This document shows, piece by piece, positions 21,284 through 26,098 of a stretch of 26,098 nt of DNA. The first letter of the stretch is position 1, and every line of letters begins with the position of its first letter. The stretch lies in assembly GCA_002482565.1 (NCBI GenBank), contig DLGG01000175.1:14815-40912 (forward strand), given 5' to 3'. Origin of the DNA: Solidesulfovibrio magneticus. Lineage in GTDB: Bacteria; Desulfobacterota; Desulfovibrionia; Desulfovibrionales; Desulfovibrionaceae. The translations under genes were made by a program, and so were the position numbers. Under the pieces are notes generated by a model. The model did not search any database and was not told where the DNA came from. It was given only the letters and a program-made list of their open reading frames with translations.

Positions 21284-22698
21284 GGCAGGGTCTCCAGCAG
21301 GCCCAGGCAGGCCATGAGGTTTCGGGCCTCGATGTTGACATGGCCGTGGCGGGCCATGCGCCACAGTTGCCCGAGCGTCATCCAGGCGTAGTGGTCGGGC
21401 AGATCCAGAGACTGCCCGGGCGGCAGCTCCACCACCATGTAGCGGTTCTGGAAATGGTGGAAGCGGCCGCCCTCCTCGGACTGCACGGCGTCGTAGCGCA
21501 CGATGCCCTGGCCAGGTTCGAGGAATTGGGCCAGCAGCGGCGGGGCGCAGGCCCGGCAGGCCCGGGCGGCCACTTCGGAACAGGCGATGGTCGGCCCGAT
21601 CTCCATGCCGTCGCGGTTGCCGGGTTCCAGGCTCCCCCGGGCCAGGAAATGGAGCACGCCGCCGTGGCGCTGGCACAAGAAGCCGACCAGTCCCTGGCCG
21701 TCGTGGTGGAGCAACGGCTGGGACCAACTGGTGGCCTCACGGGTGTGGGCGCGCACGTCCACGCCGATGACGGAGAAGTACAGGCCCGTTTCGTGGCGGA
21801 TTTCCGTGTCGGTCACGGTCCAGCCGCGCAGCCGATCCAGATCCAGGGAAGAAACGCGCATGGCGTGGCGGGCCTTGCCGGCCGTGAGCCAGGCCATGAG
21901 CTCGTCCATGGTATGGCGTTCCTTGTCCGAGCGGCAAAAGGACAGATACACGTCGAGGCCAAAGCCGCCCACGTCGTGGATCAGGCCGTAATCCGGCCCT
22001 TCGTCGGGGTCGGCCAGGGGGATGAGCGACACCACGGTGCGGGCGTCCATGTTGACGATGTTGTCGTGGGCTAGAAGCGCCTTGATCTGGCCCAGGGTGA
22101 GCCAGCGGAAATCCTCGTGCTCGGGCACGGGGCCGTCCACGGCCACCACCATGTTGCGGTTGCGCTTGCGCAAAAAACGCGCGCCCTGTTCGGGCTGGAG
22201 CTGGTCCAGGAGCACCCTGGACCGGCCGGGTTCGGTGAAATATTCGAGGTAGCGCGGCGTGGCTCCGGCATGGACCCGGGAATAGTTGCTGTGGGTGGCC
22301 TGGACCGTGGGCGAAAGCTGGAGGATGTTGACGTTGCCGGGCTCCATCTTGGCCTGCATGAGAAAATGGAGCACGCCGTCGATTTCCTTGGCGAGAAGGC
22401 CCAGGATGCCCACCTCGGGCTGGTTGATGATGGGCTGGTCCCAGGAGGCCACCGGGCCGAAACCGGTTTGCGCCCGCAGGCCTTCTATGGCGAAAAACCG
22501 TCCCGAGCGGTGCATGAGTCGCATGGGATTTGGCGCGTAATGCCACTGGGAAAGGGCGGTCAGCGGGGCGCGACGCACCTCGAAGCGGCTGCGGTCCTTG
22601 GCATTGAACCAGTCCAGGACGGCGGCCACGCTCGGCAGTTCCCCGGCCAGGGCTCGGTTGGAACGCAGAAAGGCCAGGCGCACGGAAGCGGTGCTCAT
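21280..22698 (-). CDS. NDP-hexose 2,3-dehydratase
   Basis: The product has 472 residues built as two related halves. The first half has WDQPIINQPEVGILGLL, GVLHFLMQAKMEPGN and LSPTVQATHSNY; the second repeats this as WSQPLLHHDGQGLVGFL, GVLHFLARGSLEPGN and IGPTIACSE. This tandem architecture is that of EvaA/SpnO/TylX3-type dehydratases, which remove the C2 hydroxyl from dTDP-4-keto-6-deoxyglucose to give a 3,4-diketo-2,6-dideoxy sugar. The enzyme is cytoplasmic. The ATG (22696-22698) overlaps the stop of the ketoisomerase gene in ATGA, and its own stop overlaps the reductase start. These enzymes are best known from actinomycete natural-product clusters. Confidence 0.92.
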   Translation of the reverse strand: MSTASVRLAFLRSNRALAGELPSVAAVLDWFNAKDRSRFEVRRAPLTALSQWHYAPNPMRLMHRSGRFFAIEGLRAQTGFGPVASWDQPIINQPEVGILGLLAKEIDGVLHFLMQAKMEPGNVNILQLSPTVQATHSNYSRVHAGATPRYLEYFTEPGRSRVLLDQLQPEQGARFLRKRNRNMVVAVDGPVPEHEDFRWLTLGQIKALLAHDNIVNMDARTVVSLIPLADPDEGPDYGLIHDVGGFGLDVYLSFCRSDKERHTMDELMAWLTAGKARHAMRVSSLDLDRLRGWTVTDTEIRHETGLYFSVIGVDVRAHTREATSWSQPLLHHDGQGLVGFLCQRHGGVLHFLARGSLEPGNRDGMEIGPTIACSEVAARACRACAPPLLAQFLEPGQGIVRYDAVQSEEGGRFHHFQNRYMVVELPPGQSLDLPDHYAWMTLGQLWRMARHGHVNIEARNLMACLGLLETLP

Positions 22699-23105
22699 GG
22701 CTGGGCAACCGCCTCCAGAAAGGCTTCGTAGCTGCGAATGGAGCGGCTCATGTCGTAGTGGGTGCTGGCCAGCACCAGACAGACGGCTCCGGGCGCGATG
22801 TCGCGGATGTCGATAAAGACCATGGCCGGGATGAAAAGCCCCTGGGCCGGGTCGGCCAGGCGCACGGACATCCGGTCGCGGCCGTCGGTGAGGTCCAGGC
22901 GCAGGGAACCGGCCAGGCAGACCACGAGCTGGTCGGTGTCGCGGTGGGCGTGGCCGCCGCGCTCGGCCGTCATGCCGTGCATGTAAAAGACCCGGCGGAT
23001 GGGAAAAGGCACGGTCTGGCCGGCCTCGACCACGGACAGCCAGCCCCGGTCGTCGCCCACGGAGGGAATGGCCACAGGGCGCACCAGTCCGAGCGGCCCT
23101 ACCAC
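22695..23105 (-). CDS. FdtA/QdtA-type sugar 3,4-ketoisomerase (cupin)
   Basis: The product has 136 residues, the usual length of WxcM-like cupins such as FdtA and QdtA. These convert dTDP-4-keto-6-deoxyglucose to a 3-keto isomer. The diagnostic stretch is RRVFYMHGMTAERGGHAHRD, with metal-site or catalytic-type His52 and His54, followed by QLVVCLAGSLRLDLTDG and the C-terminal VLASTHYD. It starts with GTG at 23103-23105, with GGGAG eight bases upstream, and overlaps the glycosyltransferase gene by 7 bp; the next gene overlaps its stop. Whether it acts on the 6-deoxy or the 2,6-dideoxy sugar is open. Confidence 0.9.
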   Translation of the reverse strand: MVGPLGLVRPVAIPSVGDDRGWLSVVEAGQTVPFPIRRVFYMHGMTAERGGHAHRDTDQLVVCLAGSLRLDLTDGRDRMSVRLADPAQGLFIPAMVFIDIRDIAPGAVCLVLASTHYDMSRSIRSYEAFLEAVAQP

Positions 23106-24073
23106 CGGCGCGGCTCCCGGGCCGGGGGGCGGCCGCCGCCGTGGACCTCGCGCACCACGAACTGCGGCGCGCGATTGGCTTCAAGGAGTCCCCGGCCGAC
23201 GTATTCGCCAAGCAGCCCAAGCATGACGAGCTGGATGCCGGCGAAGATGACCACCGTGACGTAGAGCGTGGTCCAGCCCGTGGGCACGTCCAGGCCAAGC
23301 AATTTTTCCATCAGGCTCCACACGGCCATGAGCAGCCCGAAGGCGCTGACGCCAAGGCCCAGCACGGCGGACAGGCGCAGCGGGGCCACGGAAAAATTGA
23401 CGAACATGGTCAGCCACAGCCGGATGAGCTTCCACAGGGTATAGCCCGAGCGGCCGGCCCGGCGGGGACAATGCTCCACGTCGATCTGGGCGATGTTATC
23501 GGTGACCCGCAGGATCAGGCCGTCCACATAGGGCGAGGGTCCGGCGTAAGCGGTGACGCGCTCGACCAGGAACCGCGACAGGCACTTGAAGCTTGAAAGA
23601 TAGAGATGGCGCGGCTTGCCGAGCAGCCAGGTGGCCACCAGATCGTTAAACGCGCTGCCCCAGTTGCGCAGGGGGTCGTGGCATTTCTCTCGAAAAGCGC
23701 CGTAAACTACATCAAAGCCGCCGGCCACGGCGGCATCCACCAGCCGGGCCGCCTCGTGGGGCGGGTTTTGGAAATCGTCGTCCATGACCACGACGTAGTC
23801 GCCGCCGGACTGGCACAGACCGGCCATGACCGCACCGTGCTCGCCGAAATTCCGGGCCAGGCGCAGATAGGTGACGCGTCCGGGATGGCGGTCGCAGCAG
23901 GCCAGGCATTCCCGGTGGCTGCCGTCGCGGCTGCCGTCGTTGACCAGCACCATGTCGGTTTCGGGCAGCGGCGGCTCGGCCATCAAGGCGTCCACCAGCC
24001 GGCCGATGGACTGTTCGGCGTTGTAAACGGGAATGACGATGGTCAGGGTGGGCGATGATACGGCTTGGCTCAT
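23099..24073 (-). CDS. GtrB/DPM1-like polyprenyl-phosphate glycosyltransferase (GT2)
   Basis: The product has 324 residues. The GT2 catalytic domain begins TIVIPVYNAEQSIGRLVDAL, with LVNDGSRDGS and the metal-binding VVVMDDDFQNPP. Two C-terminal membrane helices follow, near 232-254 and 265-289, ending in GEYVGRGLLEANRAPQFVVRE, the typical tail of GtrB/ArnC-like enzymes. These load a sugar from a nucleotide onto undecaprenyl phosphate at the inner membrane. In this operon the likely sugar is the modified deoxyhexose made by the downstream genes. The ATG (24071-24073) overlaps the methyltransferase stop in ATGA. No flippase (GtrA) or final transferase is in the window. Confidence 0.92.
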   Translation of the reverse strand: MSQAVSSPTLTIVIPVYNAEQSIGRLVDALMAEPPLPETDMVLVNDGSRDGSHRECLACCDRHPGRVTYLRLARNFGEHGAVMAGLCQSGGDYVVVMDDDFQNPPHEAARLVDAAVAGGFDVVYGAFREKCHDPLRNWGSAFNDLVATWLLGKPRHLYLSSFKCLSRFLVERVTAYAGPSPYVDGLILRVTDNIAQIDVEHCPRRAGRSGYTLWKLIRLWLTMFVNFSVAPLRLSAVLGLGVSAFGLLMAVWSLMEKLLGLDVPTGWTTLYVTVVIFAGIQLVMLGLLGEYVGRGLLEANRAPQFVVREVHGGGRPPAREPRRW

Positions 24074-24885
24074 AACCCCTTGCCGGCGTTGCGTTGGAAG
24101 TTGCCGGAAATGCCCCGGCCGGGCTTGCGGGCCAGGGCGAAAACGGACAGGCCAAAGGGAAAAGTGCGTTTCTGCCCGACGATGATGGCGTTTTCGAGAC
24201 GCCGCACGGCAGCCAGGGCGGCGTTGAGCGGTCCGGGCAGCGGCGTCAGATCGGAGACCGGCTCGCAGTCGGGCCGACGGCGCCGGCGGGCCAGGCGCAC
24301 CAAGGCGGCGGCCGGAAATAAAAGCGTATTGGAATAGGACAAAATGTCCAGGGCAAACCCCGCCCCGGCAAGCATTTCCCGCACCTCGCCGGCCCGGTAG
24401 CGCCGCACCACGCCCACGGCCCGGTCGTGTTCGGCGTAAAGCGCCTGAAAGGCCACGAGATTGAGGATGAGCGCTCCGCCCGGGGCCAGCACCCGGTAGA
24501 GTTCGGCAAAAGCGGCCGGCACGTCGCAGGGCGGCACGTTGGCCAACACGTCCAGGGAAAGCGCCACGTCAAAGGCGGCGTCGGCAAAGGGCAGGGTCAC
24601 GGCCGAAGCCCGCACCAGGGGAAAATCCCCGCGCTCCCGGGCCAGGGACAGGGCCGTGGCCGACAGATCGAGGCCCACGGGCTTTACATCGGCCAAAAGC
24701 TCCAGCACCTTGCCCGTGCCGCAGCCGGCGTCGAGGACCCGGCCCGGGCCGGACACCAGCCCCCGGCAGCGGGCCAACGCCCGGCGGACCTGATCGTGCA
24801 GCCCCAGATACCACCAATGCCGTTCCTCGGCCTGGCGCATGGCGGCGTATTCGGCTTCCAGCATGGTCCAACGCACCTCGAACAT
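24070..24885 (-). CDS. Class I SAM-dependent methyltransferase
   Basis: The product has 271 residues. The Rossmann SAM site begins RVLDAGCGTGKVLELL (motif I), then VGLDLSATAL, and the motif around FDVALSLDVLANVP; LYRVLAPGGALILNLVAFQ is the post-methylation-fold strand. The N-terminal RHWWYLGLHDQVRRAL is common in methyltransferases found in glycan clusters. It is the first gene of the putative operon, so it may O- or N-methylate the sugar, but the target is unknown. The listed ATG (24883-24885) lacks a clear ribosome binding site. An internal ATG at 24862-24864 (MLEAEYAAMRQ) has GAGG 11 bases upstream and may be the true start. Confidence 0.87.
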   Translation of the reverse strand: MFEVRWTMLEAEYAAMRQAEERHWWYLGLHDQVRRALARCRGLVSGPGRVLDAGCGTGKVLELLADVKPVGLDLSATALSLARERGDFPLVRASAVTLPFADAAFDVALSLDVLANVPPCDVPAAFAELYRVLAPGGALILNLVAFQALYAEHDRAVGVVRRYRAGEVREMLAGAGFALDILSYSNTLLFPAAALVRLARRRRRPDCEPVSDLTPLPGPLNAALAAVRRLENAIIVGQKRTFPFGLSVFALARKPGRGISGNFQRNAGKGL

Positions 24886-24991
24886 TTTCGAACCGTCTGG
24901 GCCGCAACGGCCGGGACGTGAAGGCCCTGTCTAGCGGTTTGCCCGGAAAAAATCTATTGCACCGAGGAAGTCCCGCCGCATCGAGGCCCCC

Positions 24992-25741
24992 ATGTCGCCG
25001 CACCGTCACTTTTCTCCCGTGTTTTCCGTGATCGTTCCCGTACTGGGCGAGGCACGCCGCATAAACGGCGTCATCGACAACATCCACGCCGCCGGCTACG
25101 GCACGCCGCTGGAAATCGTGGTGATCGACGGGGATCCGGCCGGCGAAACCCTCCGGGCCATCGACCGGGCGGGCGTCACGGGCCTGACCGCCCGGCCCGG
25201 CCGGGGCAGCCAGCAAAACGCCGGCGCGGCCGTTGCCCGGGGCGAATATCTGCTTTTTCTCCACGCCGACACGCGGCTGCCGGCCGGGGCCTTTGCCGAG
25301 GCGGCCCGGCTTCTGGACACCCGGGCCGAACTGGCCGCCTTTTCCCTGGCCATCCGCTCCGAAAAGCTGCTCCTGCGGGCCATCGCCGCCGCCGCCACCT
25401 GGCGCTCAAAGCTTTGTTCCCTGCCCTATGGCGACCAGGCCCTGTGCCTGCGCCGCGAACTCTTTGCCGCCATGGGCGGCTTTTGCGACATCCCGGTCAT
25501 GGAAGACGTGGAGCTGGTGCGCTGCCTACGCCGGGCCGGCGGCCGGGTGGCCATTTCGCCATTGCGGGTGACCACCTCAGCCCGGCGCTGGCTGGCCGAG
25601 GGACCGCTTTTCGCCACGGCCCGCAATCTGGCCCTACTGGCCGGTTACACCCTGGGCGTGGCCCCGGCCCGACTGGCCCGGTTCTACCCGCCCCGGCCCA
25701 TCCCCCCGGCTCACGGCCCCGGCCCGGCCGGCGGAAGCTGA
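24992..25741 (+). CDS. TIGR04283-type glycosyltransferase (GT2)
   Basis: The product has 249 residues with a GT2 fold: FSVIVPVLGEARRINGVID at the start, LEIVVIDGDPAGET, RGSQQNAGAAVARGEYLLF, metal site LHADTRLP, then SLPYGDQALCLRRELFAAMG, PVMEDVELVRCLRR and the terminal ARRWLAEGP. This pattern is that of TIGR04283, named for arsenosugar biosynthesis and found paired with TIGR04282, as here. No arsenic methyltransferase or radical SAM arsenosugar gene is visible, so an arsenosugar role is uncertain. The ATG at 24992 has GAGG five bases upstream. The stop is 3 bp before the next start. Confidence 0.9.
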   Translation: MSPHRHFSPVFSVIVPVLGEARRINGVIDNIHAAGYGTPLEIVVIDGDPAGETLRAIDRAGVTGLTARPGRGSQQNAGAAVARGEYLLFLHADTRLPAGAFAEAARLLDTRAELAAFSLAIRSEKLLLRAIAAAATWRSKLCSLPYGDQALCLRRELFAAMGGFCDIPVMEDVELVRCLRRAGGRVAISPLRVTTSARRWLAEGPLFATARNLALLAGYTLGVAPARLARFYPPRPIPPAHGPGPAGGS

Positions 25742-25744
25742 CCC

Positions 25745-26098
25745 GTGGCGGCCGTATCGCTGCATATCCTGGCCAAGGCCCCGCTGCCCGGGCTGGTCAA
25801 GACCCGACTGGCCGCCGTGTGCGGCGACGACCTGGCTTTGGCCGCCTACCGGGCCATGGCCGGCAACGTCTTTCGCGCCGCCCTGGCCTCGGGCCTGCCG
25901 GCCGCCGTCCATTTCGCCCCGGGCGACGCCCAGGCGGCCATGGTCGCCCTGTGCGGCCCGGGATTCCGGCTTGTGCCTCAAGCCCCGGGCGACCTCGGGG
26001 CGCGCATGGCCGCCGCCCTGGCCGGGGCCTTTGCCGCCGGCGACGCGGCCGCCCTGCTCATCGGCGCGGACCTGCCCCTGCTCACCCCGGCCCTGCTG
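25745..26098 (+). CDS. TIGR04282-type glycosyltransferase/nucleotidyltransferase-like protein, 3' truncated
   Basis: An open frame of 118 codons runs to the window edge from a GTG at 25745, three bases after the previous stop. The start SLHILAKAPLPGLVKTRL and the GDLGARMAAAL plus LLIGADLPLL segments are typical of TIGR04282 (DUF2064-like) proteins, which usually follow TIGR04283 genes. The fold is related to nucleotidyl/glycosyl transferases. The C-terminal part lies outside the window. A GGCGGAAG sequence about seven bases upstream could serve as ribosome binding site. Confidence 0.85.
   Translation, partial: MAAVSLHILAKAPLPGLVKTRLAAVCGDDLALAAYRAMAGNVFRAALASGLPAAVHFAPGDAQAAMVALCGPGFRLVPQAPGDLGARMAAALAGAFAAGDAAALLIGADLPLLTPALL

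Overview
The window looks like chromosomal DNA from a high-GC deltaproteobacterium, most likely a Desulfovibrionaceae sulfate reducer of the Solidesulfovibrio/Desulfovibrio type. The reasons are the strong GC bias (long open antisense frames nearly everywhere), a DUF362 ferredoxin-like protein, a molybdopterin/tungstopterin oxidoreductase, a large Cache-type chemoreceptor, and recurring GC-rich palindromic repeats between genes. This taxonomic placement is inference. I recognise no ribosomal RNA, tRNA, CRISPR array, prophage or complete insertion sequence.

Layout. 1-975 (-): a secreted SGNH hydrolase, cut by the window edge, divergent from a DUF362/2x[4Fe-4S] protein (1121-2404, +). 2653-4683 (-): chemoreceptor with its own terminator and promoter. 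4884-5920 (-): an SH3-domain lipoprotein and a small cysteine-rich exported protein. 6127-6765 (+): a 2-Cys peroxiredoxin. 6886-8817 (-): a cytoplasmic GH13 amylase-family enzyme. 9286-9930 (-): an unrecognised protein. 10251-12307: a LysR regulator divergent from lrgA-lrgB, with LysR-type operator half-sites between them. 12648-14582 (-): an SGNH hydrolase, a flavin/PNPOx-like protein and a class I glutamine amidotransferase; a 109-bp MITE-like element separates the first two. 14789-16099 (+): an O-acetylhomoserine sulfhydrylase. 16133-16324 (-): a small unknown protein.

16451-24885 (-): a long same-strand block. Read in the direction of transcription it encodes a methyltransferase, a GtrB-type polyprenyl-phosphate glycosyltransferase, an FdtA-type sugar 3,4-ketoisomerase, an NDP-hexose 2,3-dehydratase, a Gfo/Idh-type 3-ketoreductase candidate, a DegT sugar aminotransferase, a DUF1772 membrane protein and a molybdopterin oxidoreductase related to acetylene hydratase. 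The first five genes are joined by 4- to 7-bp stop/start overlaps. Together these enzymes could turn dTDP-4-keto-6-deoxyglucose into a 3-amino-2,3,6-trideoxyhexose, a sugar type best known from actinomycete antibiotics, and put it on a lipid carrier. This is the most interesting system in the window. 24992-26098 (+): a pair of TIGR04283/TIGR04282 glycosyltransferase-like genes, the second cut by the window edge.

Cutting across the genes is a dispersed palindromic repeat family: six clear copies (2427, 12326, 12565, 16375, 18571, 20279) plus one degenerate copy (2558). Nearly all sit just after a stop codon and point the same way as the gene before them. The copy at 18571 is the exception: it lies backwards against the start of the molybdopterin enzyme gene, together with a pentanucleotide repeat.
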